Shown: positions 8,624 through 18,564 of the stretch, one piece after another
How positions within the stretch are numbered: the first letter of the stretch is position 1
How the letters are laid out: the number at the start of each line of letters is the position of its first letter
Assembly: GCF_036365825.1 (NCBI RefSeq)
Contig: NZ_CP142675.1
Coordinates: 2,922,501-2,986,500, forward strand
DNA: 64,000 nucleotides
Direction: 5' to 3'
DNA from: Qipengyuania sp. HL-TH1
Lineage (GTDB): Bacteria; Pseudomonadota; Alphaproteobacteria; Sphingomonadales; Sphingomonadaceae
Translations under genes and position numbers: made by a program
The notes under the pieces: model-generated
Told to the model about the DNA's origin: nothing
Database searches by the model: none
What the model saw: only the letters and a program-made list of their open reading frames with translations

Positions 8624-8916
8624 GCGCGCAGATCTGCCCATTCGGGATGGCGATCGAATTGCGCCGCGACATAGGAACAGGTCGGGATGATCTTGAAGCC
8701 TTCGCTACGCGCATCCTCGATCAGCGCCTCGACCAGGCGGCCGGCAATGCCCTGGCCGCGCAGCGCGGGCGGAACAACCGTATGCTCGGCATCGCGCGCA
8801 TCGTTGTGCAAGGTCCATGTCAGCCGGCCAGAAGCCGGATTGTCGCCGATACTAACCAAATATTCTCCGTGAGTTACCCGGTTGCGACGTTCGATTACAA
8901 TTTCGTCCGTTTTCAT
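8620..8916 (-). CDS. Small GNAT-family N-acetyltransferase (YidJ/Gtn1 type)
   Basis: A 98-residue protein of the minimal acetyltransferase family (COG2388-like). The acetyl-CoA-binding motif is VVPPALRGQGIAGRLVEALI, followed by GFKIIPTCSYVAAQFDRHPE, the usual C-terminal signature of this group. Small size is normal for it. Start at 8916 (MKTDEIVIERR) is supported by AAGGAAA upstream; a longer reading to 8952 is less likely. Its target is not known. It ends tail-to-tail with the YdbT-like gene and is divergent from threonine aldolase. Confidence 0.88.
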   Translation of the reverse strand: MKTDEIVIERRNRVTHGEYLVSIGDNPASGRLTWTLHNDARDAEHTVVPPALRGQGIAGRLVEALIEDARSEGFKIIPTCSYVAAQFDRHPEWADLRA

Positions 8917-8969
8917 TGTCGAAAGTTTCCTTTCTGGGCAACCAACGCACACATGGCTATGGCGTTCCG

Positions 8970-9965
8970 ATGCAGTTTCTCTCCGATAATGCCGCCTCGG
9001 TCCACCCTGCCGTATGGGATGCGCTCAAGGCCGCAGATACCCCCGATACGCCTTATGATGGCGATGCACTGAGCGCCGCTCTGGACGACAGTTTCGCGCA
9101 AGTATTCCAGCGGCCTTGCGCAGTGCTGTGGGTCGCCACGGGCACCGCGGCAAACTGCCTCGCGCTGGCAGCGATGGTGCCGCCGCACGGCGGCGTGGTG
9201 TGCCACGAGGAAGCGCATATCGAGATGGACGAGGGCGGGGCCCCCGGTTTCTATCTCCACGGCGCCAAGCTCATGCTGGCTCAGGGCGAGGGTGCGAAAC
9301 TCACGCCGCAAACCATCGCTGCGGTTCTCGATCCGATCCGCGACGATGTGCATCAGGTCCAGCCGCATGCGATCTCCATCACGCAGGCGAGCGAATATGG
9401 CTGCAGCTATCGCCCCGAGGAAATCGCCGCGATTGCCGAAATAGCCCAAGCGCGCGGGCTACGCCTCCACATGGACGGCGCGCGATTCGCCAATGCGGCG
9501 GCCTTCCTCGACTGCACTCCTACCGCGGCAGCGGGGCCGGTCGATGCGCTAAGCTTCGGCTTCATCAAGAACGGCGGCATGAGCGCGGAAGCGATCGTGT
9601 TTTTCGATCCGGCGCTGGCCGATGTCGCGCGCTACCGCCGCAAACGGGCGGGCCATCTCCAGTCGAAGGGCCGCTTTCTTGCCGCGCAGCTCCAGGCCAT
9701 GCTCGAAGACGATATCTGGCTCGCCAATGCGCGTCATGCCAATGCCGCCGCGGCGGAGATCGGCACGGCCTGCGCCGGCCGCCTGATGCACCCCGTCGAA
9801 GCCAATGAGCTGTTCGTGCGCTGCACCCCGGCGGAGCGCGCAGCGCTGCGTGACCAGGGTTTCGGGTTCTACGATTGGGGCGATGATGCGGCGCGCTTCG
9901 TCACTGCATGGAATACCCGCGAACAAGACGCGACAGCGCTGGCCAAGGCCGTGGCCAGTCTATGA
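8970..9965 (+). CDS. ltaE: Low-specificity L-threonine aldolase-like PLP enzyme
   Basis: Fold-type I PLP enzyme, 331 residues, cleaving threonine and other beta-hydroxy amino acids to glycine and an aldehyde. Seen are the N-terminal MQFLSDNAASVHPAVW, the PLP-stacking region around ATGTAANCLAL, HMDGARFANA with the cofactor aspartate, and SFGFIKNGGM with the Schiff-base lysine. The FIKNGG form places it in the second threonine/beta-hydroxyaspartate aldolase-like group. The start at 8970 gives the canonical N-terminus. The stop overlaps the next gene as ATGA. Confidence 0.93.
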   Translation: MQFLSDNAASVHPAVWDALKAADTPDTPYDGDALSAALDDSFAQVFQRPCAVLWVATGTAANCLALAAMVPPHGGVVCHEEAHIEMDEGGAPGFYLHGAKLMLAQGEGAKLTPQTIAAVLDPIRDDVHQVQPHAISITQASEYGCSYRPEEIAAIAEIAQARGLRLHMDGARFANAAAFLDCTPTAAAGPVDALSFGFIKNGGMSAEAIVFFDPALADVARYRRKRAGHLQSKGRFLAAQLQAMLEDDIWLANARHANAAAAEIGTACAGRLMHPVEANELFVRCTPAERAALRDQGFGFYDWGDDAARFVTAWNTREQDATALAKAVASL

Positions 9966-10906
9966 GCGCGGCACCCGAGGCGGAAAGCCTCCTCACCCCG
10001 CGCAATTTCGCTGCATTCCTCCTGGTCAGCCTGATCTGGGGCGGGACCTGGCTGGTCATCCGCGACCAGATCGCCAGCGTCCCCGCCAGCTGGTCGATCT
10101 CCTACCGCTTCATGATTGCCGCTTCCGCCATGTTCGCGCTCGCCGCCATGCGCCGCGAACCGCTCCGGCTGGTTGCGGGAGGCTTGCGCTGGGCGCTGCT
10201 GTTGGGCCTGTTCCAGTTCACGCTCAATTTCGGCTTCGTCTATAATGCCGAGAGCTACATCACCTCGGGCCTTGTGGCGGTGATGTTCGCACTGCTGGTG
10301 GTGCCCAATGCCATCTTCGGGCGCATCTTCCTCGGCCAGCCGATCACCGGGGCCTTCGTCCTCGGCTCGGCCATCGCGGCGCTCGGCGTCTCGCTACTGT
10401 TCGCGCATGAGTGGCGGTCCTCTCCGGCAACGCTGAGCGATGTTTTGCTGGGCGCGGCGCTGACGGTAGGCGGTATTCTTTCGGCGAGCGCGGCGAATAT
10501 CACTCAGGCGATGGAGGGGGCCAAGCGGCAACCCTTCCTGGCGCTGCTTGCCTGGTCGATGACGGCGGGCGCGATCATCAACACCATCTATGCGCTGGTT
10601 GCCGACGGCCCGCCGCAATTCGATCCGCGCGCCTCCTATACGCTCGGGATTCTCTATCTTGGGCTTGCCGGATCGGTGGTCACCTTCCCGCTCTATTACG
10701 GGCTGGTGCGCAAGGTCGGGGCGGGGCGGGCGGCCTACAGCTCGGTCATCGTGCCGATCGTGGCGATGGTGCTGTCGACGCTGTTCGAAGGCTTCGAATG
10801 GGGCCTCTTGCCGGCCACCGGGGCGGTGATCACGCTGGTCGGGATGGTGGTCGCGATGCGCGGGCGCGCCAATGCCCCGCCGCGGCGCGCTACGCCCGAG
10901 CCCTGA
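9962..10906 (+). CDS. DMT/EamA-family transporter
   Basis: A 314-residue inner-membrane protein with ten predicted hydrophobic segments arranged as two EamA repeats. The first repeat starts LLVSLIWGGTWLVIRDQ and the second covers the C-terminal half (LALLAWSMTAGAI to ITLVGMVVAMRG). Such carriers export amino acids or other metabolites; the substrate cannot be told. The ATGA overlap with the threonine aldolase gene suggests a related substrate, possibly an amino acid. The end overlaps the convergent 10890-11675 gene by 17 bases. Confidence 0.92.
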   Translation: MSAAPEAESLLTPRNFAAFLLVSLIWGGTWLVIRDQIASVPASWSISYRFMIAASAMFALAAMRREPLRLVAGGLRWALLLGLFQFTLNFGFVYNAESYITSGLVAVMFALLVVPNAIFGRIFLGQPITGAFVLGSAIAALGVSLLFAHEWRSSPATLSDVLLGAALTVGGILSASAANITQAMEGAKRQPFLALLAWSMTAGAIINTIYALVADGPPQFDPRASYTLGILYLGLAGSVVTFPLYYGLVRKVGAGRAAYSSVIVPIVAMVLSTLFEGFEWGLLPATGAVITLVGMVVAMRGRANAPPRRATPEP

Positions 10907-11675
10907 TCGCCGCCAGACCTTCGCGATAGGTGGCAAAGCGCGGCTGCCAGCCGAGCACACGCTTCGCCTTGCCGTTCGCGACCCTTCGGTTCTCGGCATA
11001 GAACCCGCGCGCCATGGGCGACAATCGGGCGGCGCCGATCGATTGCAGCGGGGGCGCCTCGCGGCCCAGCAGGCGGCAGGCTTCCTCGATCACGGTATTC
11101 TGGCTGGTCGGCAGATCGTCGGACAGATTATAGGCCCCCGCCGGCGCATCGGTTGCCATCGCAGCGACCACGCCAGCGACGATATCCGCGACATGCACAC
11201 GGCTGAACACCTGGCCCGGCAAGTCGATGCGGTGCGCCTTGCGCGCTTCCACGCGGTCGAACGCGCTACGCCCCGGGCCGTAGATCCCGGGAAGCCGGAA
11301 TACCCGCGCGCCCGCTTCGAGCCAGCGCGCATCGCATTCGGCGCGGGCCTGGCGTCGCCCGCTGCCGGTTGGCGACGCTTCATCGACCCAGGCCCCCGCC
11401 GCATCGCCATAGACGCCCGTCGACGAGAGATAGCCGAGCCATTTGCCGGACAGCGCGCTGCCGTACCGGTCGAGCACCGGATCGCTGTCCTCCACTGGCG
11501 GGACCGAACTCAGCACATGGGTTGCGCGCGCCAAGGCCCCGCGCACGGCCTCGTCATCGCCGAATGCGAGATTGCCCGCGCTGCCCGTGGCATCGACCTG
11601 CCAGCCGCGACTGCGCAGGGCGTCGGCGATCCGTGTGGCGGTATAGCCGAGGCCGAAGATCAGCAGGCGGCTCAT
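10890..11675 (-). CDS. NAD(P)-dependent epimerase/dehydratase-like protein (YeeZ type)
   Basis: Atypical extended SDR of 261 residues. The nucleotide-binding motif is FGLGYTATRIADAL (GxGYTxxxI, a YeeZ trait) instead of the usual GGxGxxG. YLSSTGVYGD holds the serine and tyrosine of the active site, RLPGIYGPGRSAFD follows, and YNLSDD is the usual substrate-side motif. The reaction is not known. The start overlaps the stop of the upstream M48 protease gene by 4 bases, so they form an operon. Confidence 0.88.
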   Translation of the reverse strand: MSRLLIFGLGYTATRIADALRSRGWQVDATGSAGNLAFGDDEAVRGALARATHVLSSVPPVEDSDPVLDRYGSALSGKWLGYLSSTGVYGDAAGAWVDEASPTGSGRRQARAECDARWLEAGARVFRLPGIYGPGRSAFDRVEARKAHRIDLPGQVFSRVHVADIVAGVVAAMATDAPAGAYNLSDDLPTSQNTVIEEACRLLGREAPPLQSIGAARLSPMARGFYAENRRVANGKAKRVLGWQPRFATYREGLAAIRARA

Positions 11676-12916
11676 TTGGCGTCGAGATAGCCTTCTTCTG
11701 GGACGACCACCTGCGGGTTCTCGACGTTATCTGCCTTCCACTGCATCGCCATGCGCACGCGGGTCGCGCCGCTGGGATGGTCGAAGAACACGAATTCCTC
11801 GAGCGGGCCGGGCTCGATCTTGCGATATTCGGACAGGCGCATCGCGACCTTGGCAAAGCCGTCGGGTTCCCGCGCGGCATCGAGTCCGAAGGCATCGGCC
11901 TTGCTTTCCGCCCAGCGGATCAGCGAATTGGTCGCCGGGGTCATCAGGAACATCCAGATGCCCAGGCAGATCGCCAGCACGGGGAGCGAAGCCGGGTCGC
12001 CCATGTCGCGCACGCCCCACCGCTCGCCATAGCGGCGGATCAGCGCGGGGGCGACGCGGCTGGTGACGAACAGCCCCAGCGCGAAGAGCGACAGCAGGAT
12101 CCCCACGATCCACCACGTGTGATGCAATTTGTAGTGGCCCATCTCGTGCCCCATCACTGCGAGGATTTCCTCTTCGCTGGTCCGCTCGAGCAAATTGTCG
12201 TTGAGCGAGATGCGGATCGTCGGGCCGAGGCCCGAGACATTGGCCGAGATGCGCTTGTGCTGTTTCGACTGGTCGAACACGTAGATGTGCTCGGCCGGGA
12301 TCTCATATTGCGCCGCCACCGCCTCGATCCGGTCGCGCAAGGCGCCGTCTTCCAGTTCGGTATACTCGTTGAACAGCGGTGCGATGAACACCGGGCCCAG
12401 CACCATGGCGAAGAGCATGAACAGGCCGATCACCCCCGTGCTCCACAGCCACCAGCTGCGCGGCGCGCGGCGGATCAGCGCATAGATCGCGACCACCGCC
12501 AGCGGCATGAGAACCAGCGCCATGGCGATGCCGATCGCCTGCTCGCCCGCCCAGGCGCCGAATGTCTGGTCGAGCAAATCGTAGCGCTTTTCGCGGGCGT
12601 AACCGGTGTAGATCGTCCACGGAAGCGTCACCAGCGTCCCGATCAGAGTGTAGAAAAAGGCGGTGATCGCGGTGACGATCCAGGCCCTTTTGCTCACCCG
12701 CTCACCGAAGGCGCGCAGGGCATGCGCGATGCGGAAGCGTAGGAACAGCCAGTCGACCAGCACGCCGATCGCGGTTCCCCATAGCGGCAACCAGTAGCCG
12801 CCTTCGAAATAGGCATCCGACTGCGCACGCGCAGGGCCCTGAAGCGTGTCGAGATAGGCGCGTGTCGCACTGGCGACATCGAAGCCGTCCGATGTGGCGG
12901 CAAGCAGGTCCAGCAT
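11672..12916 (-). CDS. M48 family membrane metalloprotease (Ste24/CAAX protease 1-like)
   Basis: A 414-residue multi-pass membrane zinc protease. An N-terminal domain with several transmembrane helices precedes VMGHEMGHYKLHH, where HEMGH is the zinc site, and the third ligand is the glutamate in ESKADAFGLD. Length and layout match Ste24-type peptidases, which cut membrane or misfolded proteins in the inner membrane. Bacteria do not prenylate proteins in the eukaryotic way, so it is likely a quality-control protease. Confidence 0.92.
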   Translation of the reverse strand: MLDLLAATSDGFDVASATRAYLDTLQGPARAQSDAYFEGGYWLPLWGTAIGVLVDWLFLRFRIAHALRAFGERVSKRAWIVTAITAFFYTLIGTLVTLPWTIYTGYAREKRYDLLDQTFGAWAGEQAIGIAMALVLMPLAVVAIYALIRRAPRSWWLWSTGVIGLFMLFAMVLGPVFIAPLFNEYTELEDGALRDRIEAVAAQYEIPAEHIYVFDQSKQHKRISANVSGLGPTIRISLNDNLLERTSEEEILAVMGHEMGHYKLHHTWWIVGILLSLFALGLFVTSRVAPALIRRYGERWGVRDMGDPASLPVLAICLGIWMFLMTPATNSLIRWAESKADAFGLDAAREPDGFAKVAMRLSEYRKIEPGPLEEFVFFDHPSGATRVRMAMQWKADNVENPQVVVPEEGYLDAK

Positions 12917-13063
12917 GTCATTCCCTCCGTTGCGCTTCGCTGCGGCACGGGTGCAGTGCTGTCAATCACCCGACCAGCGCTAGCCGACCAGTGAACGCAA
13001 AGTCTCGACGGGCGTTGCAAGGAATGACAGTACGTTTTCGACCCCGCATTCGACAGGAATTCC

Positions 13064-15715
13064 ATGGATATTGCGCGCACTCCCGCCACGCCCGACGGCA
13101 ATCCCGTAATGGCCGATGCCGCCATCGAACCCAAGGCACCACCGGTCATCCGGCGAGAGGATTACACGCCCTTCCCGTGGCTGATCCCGGCGACCCGGAT
13201 GGAATTCGAGCTGGGCCTGGAGAAGACACGGATCACCACCACGCTGAATGTCGAGCGCAATCCCGACGCTGCCGCTTCGCCGACCATTCGCCTGAATGGC
13301 GACGGGCTCGCGCTGGTCTCGCTCGCCTGCGACGGCGGGTCGTGCGACGGGCATATGATCGATGGCGACGACCTGGTCGTTACGCTGCCGGGTGATCGCC
13401 ATGTGCTGACTATCGTTACCGAACTCGATCCCTCGGACAATTCGCAGCTGATGGGGCTCTATGCCTCGAACGGCATGCTCTGCACGCAATGCGAAGCCGA
13501 AGGGTTTCGCCGGATCACCTTCTTCCCCGACCGGCCCGATGTGCTGAGCACCTATACCGTGCGGATGCGCGGACCGCGGGCGCAGTTCCCGGTGCTGCTG
13601 TGCAATGGCAACCGCGTGGCGACGGGCGAAGATGGCAACAGCCATTGGGCCGAGTGGCATGATCCCTGGCCGAAGCCATCGTATCTCTTCGCGCTTGTCG
13701 CGGGCGATCTGGTCGCGCGGACCGATCACTTCACGACCATGGGCGGGCGCGAGGTCGAGCTGAACGTCTATGTGCGCGAGGGCGATCTAGACCGCACCGA
13801 GCACGCGATGGAGAGCCTCAAGCGCTCGATGCAATGGGACGAGGAAGTGTTCGGGCGGGAATACGATCTCGACCTGTTCAACATCGTCGCGGTCAGCGAC
13901 TTCAACATGGGCGCGATGGAGAACAAGGGCCTCAACGTCTTCAACACCAAATACGTCCTCGCCGACCCCGAAACCGCGACCGATGGCGATTACGACGGGG
14001 TCGAAGGCGTGATCGGCCACGAGTATTTCCATAACTGGTCGGGCAACCGCGTAACCTGCCGCGACTGGTTCCAGCTGAGCCTGAAGGAAGGCTTCACCGT
14101 GCTGCGCGACCAGTTGTTCAGCGCCGATATGGGCAGCGAGCCGGTCAAACGGATCGAGGATGTCCGCGTGTTGCGCGGGGTCCAGTTCCCCGAGGATTCG
14201 GGCCCGCTCGCGCATCCGATCCGGCCCGATTCCTATCGCGAAATCAGCAATTTCTACACCTCAACCGTCTATAACAAGGGTGCCGAAGTAATCCGCATGA
14301 TGCGCACCATGGCGGGCGCGGAGCGGTTCCGCCGTGGCACCGACCTCTATTTCGACCGCCACGACGGCGAGGCGGCGACCTGCGAGGATTTCGTCGCCGC
14401 AATCGAAGCGGGGACGGGTCTGGATCTGACGCAATTCCGCCTGTGGTATGCGCAGGCCGGCACGCCCAAGGTGGCGGTCACGCTTGCGCATGAAGGCGAC
14501 ACAGCGCGGGTCAAGCTGACGCAGACGGTGCCCGCGACCCCCGGCCAGGGTGACAAGCATCCGATGCCGATCCCGCTCAAGCTGGCGCTGTTCGACCGCG
14601 CCAGCGGGACGCATTCGGGCGAGCAATTGGTGGTGCTGGACAAGGACAGCGCCGAGTTCACCTTCGATGGATTTGCCCAGCGGCCGATCCTGTCGATCAA
14701 TCGCACCTTCTCCGCCCCCGTCTCGATCGACCGGGACGTGTCGCGCGAAGACCTCGTGTTTCTCGCCGCGAAGGATGACGATCCCTTCGCCCGCTATGAA
14801 GCGATGCAGGAACTGATGACCGGCCATCTCGTCGCCGCCGTGTCGGGCGAAATGGACGATGGCGAGCGCGAGGCGGCGCGGACCGATATCGCCCAGGCGA
14901 TGCGCGCGGTGATCGAGGACGATCAGCTCGACGATCTCATGCGCGGCGAACTCATGGTGATGCCCGGCCAGACGTATGTCGCCGAGCAGCTGCTGGTCGC
15001 CGATCCGGGCCGCATCCATGCCGAACGCGAGGCGCTGAAAGCCGATCTCGGGACGCGTCTCGCGGCGCAGTTCGAGGCGCTTTACGAGCGTACCGGTAAG
15101 GTGCCGTTCTCGCTCGATGCGCAGGGCAAGGGCGCGCGCAAGGTCAAGACGCTGGTGCTGGCTTATGCCGCCGCCAGCGATCCGGCCAAGGCAGCCGAAC
15201 TCGCCGCGCATCAATATGACGGCGCCGACAATATGACCGACCGGCAGGGCGCTCTGATGGTGCTGGCGGGGCTCGACAGCGCGGCGCGTACGGGCAAGCT
15301 GCTCGACTTCTACAACCGCTATGCGGGCAATGCGTTGGTGATCGACAAATGGTTCGCGCTGCAGGCTAGCTCGCTCCATCCGCATGCGATCGAACATGTG
15401 AAGGCGCTGCGCGAACATCCCGATTTCACGCTCAAGAATCCCAATCGCGTACGCTCGCTCTACATGGCCTTCGCGGCCAATCCGCAGGCCTTCCATGGCG
15501 CCGATGGCGAGGGCTATCGCATGCTTGCCGATCTCATTCTCGAACTCGATCCGATCAATGCGCAGACCGCTGCGCGCTTCGTCCCGCCGCTGGGCCGCTG
15601 GCAGCGGATCGAGGAAGGCCGTGCGAAACTGATGCGCGAGGCGCTCGAACGGATCGCCAAAGCGCCCAAGCTGTCGCGCGATACGTACGAGCAAGTGACC
15701 CGCTCGCTGGGCTAG
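13064..15715 (+). CDS. pepN: Aminopeptidase N
   Basis: M1 zinc aminopeptidase, 883 residues, near the 870-890 usual for gamma/alpha-proteobacterial PepN. The exopeptidase motif GAMENKG binds the substrate amino terminus. HEYFHNWSGNRVT with LKEG gives the HExxH-x18-E zinc site. DUF3458-type C-terminal domains follow. The start at 13064 has AGGAAT eight bases upstream; an internal ATG at 13109 (MADAAIEP) is a second option. It removes N-terminal residues from peptides in the cytoplasm. Confidence 0.97.
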   Translation: MDIARTPATPDGNPVMADAAIEPKAPPVIRREDYTPFPWLIPATRMEFELGLEKTRITTTLNVERNPDAAASPTIRLNGDGLALVSLACDGGSCDGHMIDGDDLVVTLPGDRHVLTIVTELDPSDNSQLMGLYASNGMLCTQCEAEGFRRITFFPDRPDVLSTYTVRMRGPRAQFPVLLCNGNRVATGEDGNSHWAEWHDPWPKPSYLFALVAGDLVARTDHFTTMGGREVELNVYVREGDLDRTEHAMESLKRSMQWDEEVFGREYDLDLFNIVAVSDFNMGAMENKGLNVFNTKYVLADPETATDGDYDGVEGVIGHEYFHNWSGNRVTCRDWFQLSLKEGFTVLRDQLFSADMGSEPVKRIEDVRVLRGVQFPEDSGPLAHPIRPDSYREISNFYTSTVYNKGAEVIRMMRTMAGAERFRRGTDLYFDRHDGEAATCEDFVAAIEAGTGLDLTQFRLWYAQAGTPKVAVTLAHEGDTARVKLTQTVPATPGQGDKHPMPIPLKLALFDRASGTHSGEQLVVLDKDSAEFTFDGFAQRPILSINRTFSAPVSIDRDVSREDLVFLAAKDDDPFARYEAMQELMTGHLVAAVSGEMDDGEREAARTDIAQAMRAVIEDDQLDDLMRGELMVMPGQTYVAEQLLVADPGRIHAEREALKADLGTRLAAQFEALYERTGKVPFSLDAQGKGARKVKTLVLAYAAASDPAKAAELAAHQYDGADNMTDRQGALMVLAGLDSAARTGKLLDFYNRYAGNALVIDKWFALQASSLHPHAIEHVKALREHPDFTLKNPNRVRSLYMAFAANPQAFHGADGEGYRMLADLILELDPINAQTAARFVPPLGRWQRIEEGRAKLMREALERIAKAPKLSRDTYEQVTRSLG

Positions 15716-15722
15716 GCGCTTC

Positions 15723-16385
15723 ATGAGCACCTATCTCAAGGCGGCGTCGCTGGGCAGCATCCCGCACGGGTTCTCGACCGCGGCGGAGCTCGATGTTGCC
15801 GATATCCTTCCTGGCGCGCCGCTGGTCCGTCTCAAGCAGGTGCATTCGAGTGCAGTCTTCGCGGTAACCCATGCGGACGAGGCTTTGCCCGAGGGCGATG
15901 CATTGGTCACCGACCGACCCGGTCTGGCACTGGGCATTGTCACTGCGGATTGCGCCCCGGTGTTGCTTGCCGATCCGGCCGCAGGCGTAATTGGCGCGGC
16001 GCATGCCGGGTGGCGCGGAGCATTGGGCGAGGTGCTGGAGAACACTGTCGCGGCGATGGTATCGCTCGGCGCGGAGCCTGCGAATATTGTTGCCGCGATC
16101 GGCCCGACCATCGCGCAAGCCAGCTATGAGGTCGACGAGGGATTCCGAAATGCCTTCGAAGAGGAAGATACGCGGTTCTTTGTGTCCGGCCGCCCCGGGC
16201 ACTGCCAGTTCGATCTCCCCGCCTATGTCGCACACCGCTTGCAAGCCGCAGGTGTGGGGCTGGTCGAGGATCTGGGCGAAGACACCTATGCGCAGCCGGG
16301 TCGCTTCTTCTCCTATCGCCGCGCGACCCACCTTTCGCAGCCGACAAACGGACGCCAGATCAGCATTGTCGGGCTGCCCGCCTGA
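15723..16385 (+). CDS. pgeF: YfiH/LACC1-family protein (purine nucleoside phosphorylase / former polyphenol oxidase)
   Basis: A 220-residue protein of the DUF152 family with LKQVHSSAVF, VTADCAPVLL and AAHAGWRGAL, which hold the conserved His-Cys-His metal-binding residues. Family members were called laccases and later shown to act as purine nucleoside phosphorylase/adenosine deaminase. YfiH of E. coli (PgeF) is reported to hydrolyse mis-incorporated L-Ser from peptidoglycan precursors. The activity here cannot be told from sequence. It starts 7 bases after pepN, so it is probably co-transcribed. Confidence 0.92.
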   Translation: MSTYLKAASLGSIPHGFSTAAELDVADILPGAPLVRLKQVHSSAVFAVTHADEALPEGDALVTDRPGLALGIVTADCAPVLLADPAAGVIGAAHAGWRGALGEVLENTVAAMVSLGAEPANIVAAIGPTIAQASYEVDEGFRNAFEEEDTRFFVSGRPGHCQFDLPAYVAHRLQAAGVGLVEDLGEDTYAQPGRFFSYRRATHLSQPTNGRQISIVGLPA

Positions 16386-16462
16386 ACCGCGCGACCTACC
16401 GGAACCCAATCGCATACGATTGCGCGCACCTTTGTGTGCCATTGCGCGGGAGTGCACAAAGC

Positions 16463-16484
16463 TTGCCAAAATGGCGGTTGGCAA
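16463..16484. promoter_or_regulatory. Inverted repeat in the petABC upstream region (possible operator)
   Basis: TTGCCAA (16463-16469) and TTGGCAA (16478-16484) form a perfect 7-bp inverted repeat with an 8-base spacer, in the 271-bp gap before petA. The same gap holds TTTGTG and CACAAA arms about 20 bases apart and a short AATCG/CGATT pair. The gap is long for this window, so a regulated promoter or long leader is likely. The binding protein is unknown. Confidence 0.4.
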
Positions 16485-16656
16485 CCTGTCGCATAGCGGC
16501 TAGAGGCGCGACCAAACCGGGCATACCGGGGGCTTTCGCGCACGCATCGTCGATCGGGCGCACCGGCTTTCCTGAACGTCCGGTCATTGGATTCGCACAT
16601 CGCGCCGCAATGCCCCCGGGCCAGGCGCAGGTACAAGGCAGGCAAGGCAAGCGCTG

Positions 16657-17229
16657 ATGGCAGAGACCGCTGCAACCGCAACTCCCGCAACGGCAGGCGA
16701 AACCGGCGACGGTATTCGGCGCCGCGATTTCCTCGACATCGCGGCCGTCAGCGCCGCCGGTATCGGTGGCCTCGCGGTGGTCTACCCGCTGGTCAGCCAG
16801 ATGGCCCCGTCGAAGGACGTGCTCGCCGCGAGCTCGACCGAAGTCGATGTCTCGGCGATCGAGCCGGGGCAAGCGATCAAGGCGGTGTTCCGCAAGCAGC
16901 CGCTGTTTATCCGCCGGTTGACGCCCGACGAGGTTGCGGCTGCCAATGCCACGCCGACGGATTCGCTGCGCGACCCGCAGTCGCTGGCCGAACGGACCAA
17001 GGAAGGCCATGGCGACATGCTCGTCACCATGGGCGTCTGTACCCACCTCGGCTGCGTCCCGCTGGGTGCTGCCGAAGGCGAAGTGAAGGGCGAGTTCGGC
17101 GGCTATTTCTGCCCTTGCCACGGTTCGCACTACGACACCGCCGGCCGTATCCGTAAAGGCCCGGCGCCGACCAATCTCGAAGTGCCGGAATACGAGTTCA
17201 CCTCGGACACCGTCATCCAGGTCGGCTGA
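16657..17229 (+). CDS. petA: Ubiquinol-cytochrome c reductase, Rieske iron-sulfur subunit
   Basis: The 190-residue [2Fe-2S] subunit of complex III, located at the periplasmic side of the inner membrane. It has a twin-arginine-like start ([10 protein letters not shown]) leading into the single transmembrane anchor (about residues 25-48). The Rieske cluster motifs are CTHLGC and CPCHGSHYD, with both cysteine-histidine pairs and the disulfide cysteines present. It is followed 23 bases later by petB and then petC, the standard bc1 operon. Confidence 0.98.
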   Translation: MAETAATATPATAGETGDGIRRRDFLDIAAVSAAGIGGLAVVYPLVSQMAPSKDVLAASSTEVDVSAIEPGQAIKAVFRKQPLFIRRLTPDEVAAANATPTDSLRDPQSLAERTKEGHGDMLVTMGVCTHLGCVPLGAAEGEVKGEFGGYFCPCHGSHYDTAGRIRKGPAPTNLEVPEYEFTSDTVIQVG

Positions 17230-17252
17230 GCTTAGAGAGAAGAGACGAAACC

Positions 17253-18545
17253 ATGAGCTTTCCCTGGGCCAAGGAATACACCCCGACCAATGGGGTCACC
17301 AAGTTCCTCGACGAGAAACTGCCGCTGCCGCGCCTCGTCTATAATGCTGTGGGCGCGGGCTATCCGGTGCCGCGTAACCTGTCGTATTTCTGGAACTTCG
17401 GCGTCCTCGCGGGCTTCTTCCTCGTCGTGCAGATTGTTACCGGCGTGGTGCTGGCGATGCATTATGCGGCGAATGCGCAGGTCGCCTTCGCGACCACCGA
17501 ACACATCATGCGTGACGTCAACTGGGGCTGGCTGATGCGCTATGCGCACGCCAACGGTGCCAGCTTCTTCTTCATCGTCGTCTACCTGCACATCTTCCGC
17601 GGCCTGTTCTATTCGTCCTACAAGGCTCCGCGCGAAATGATCTGGCTGCTCGGCGTGGTGATCTTCCTGCTCATGATGGCGACCGCGTTCATGGGTTACG
17701 TCCTGCCCTGGGGCCAGATGAGCTTCTGGGGTGCCAAGGTGATTACCGGCCTGTTCGGCGCCATCCCGCTGGTCGGCGAGCCGATCCAGATCTGGCTGCT
17801 CGGCGGGTTCGCGCCCGACAATGCCGCGCTCAACCGCTTCTTCTCGCTGCACTTCCTGCTGCCCTTCGTGATTGCCGGTGTCGTCATCCTGCACATCTGG
17901 GCGCTGCATATCCCGGGTTCGTCCAACCCGACCGGGGTCGAAGTGAAAAGCGAAAGCGACACGCTGCCGTTCCACCCGTATTATACGGCCAAGGACGGGT
18001 TCGGCCTGGGCGTCGCGCTGCTGCTGTTCTTCACGATGGTGTTCTTCCTGCCCAACGCGCTGGGACACCCCGACAACTATATCGAAGCCAACCCGCTTTC
18101 GACGCCGGCGCATATCGTGCCCGAATGGTATTTCTGGCCGTTCTACGCGATCCTGCGTGCCTTCACCGTCGACTTCATCCTGCCGGCCAAGCTGCTGGGT
18201 GTGATCGCGATGTTCGGGTCGATCCTGATCTGGTTCTTCCTGCCCTGGCTCGACAAGTCGCCGGTGCGCAGCGGCCATTACCGTCCGCTGTTCCGCAAGT
18301 TCTTCTGGTTCGGTCTGATCCCCACGATGGGCGTGCTGTTCGTCTGTGGCGGCGCCCCTGCGGAAGAACCCTATGTGATGCTCAGCCAGGTGGCGACGGC
18401 TTACTACTTCCTGCACTTCCTGGTGATCCTGCCGATCGTCAGCCAGATCGAGAAGCCCGCCCCGCTGCCCTATTCGATCACCGAAGCCGTTCTCGGCTCG
18501 GACAAGAAGGCAGTGCTGGGCGAAAACACGACGCCGGGCGTCTAA
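17253..18545 (+). CDS. petB: Cytochrome b of the bc1 complex
   Basis: The 430-residue membrane subunit carrying the two b hemes and the quinone sites. Eight transmembrane segments can be drawn. The heme-ligand helices contain LAMHYAA and [11 protein letters not shown], and the quinol-oxidation motif [10 protein letters not shown] is intact. It lies between the Rieske and cytochrome c1 genes. Confidence 0.98.
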   Translation: MSFPWAKEYTPTNGVTKFLDEKLPLPRLVYNAVGAGYPVPRNLSYFWNFGVLAGFFLVVQIVTGVVLAMHYAANAQVAFATTEHIMRDVNWGWLMRYAHANGASFFFIVVYLHIFRGLFYSSYKAPREMIWLLGVVIFLLMMATAFMGYVLPWGQMSFWGAKVITGLFGAIPLVGEPIQIWLLGGFAPDNAALNRFFSLHFLLPFVIAGVVILHIWALHIPGSSNPTGVEVKSESDTLPFHPYYTAKDGFGLGVALLLFFTMVFFLPNALGHPDNYIEANPLSTPAHIVPEWYFWPFYAILRAFTVDFILPAKLLGVIAMFGSILIWFFLPWLDKSPVRSGHYRPLFRKFFWFGLIPTMGVLFVCGGAPAEEPYVMLSQVATAYYFLHFLVILPIVSQIEKPAPLPYSITEAVLGSDKKAVLGENTTPGV

Positions 18546-18564
18546 GCGAGTTACGAGAAAAGAC

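Noticed and set aside
14261-15730. Minus-strand open frame of about 489 codons inside pepN
   Set aside because: It lies within conserved M1 aminopeptidase sequence and its product has no recognisable motif.
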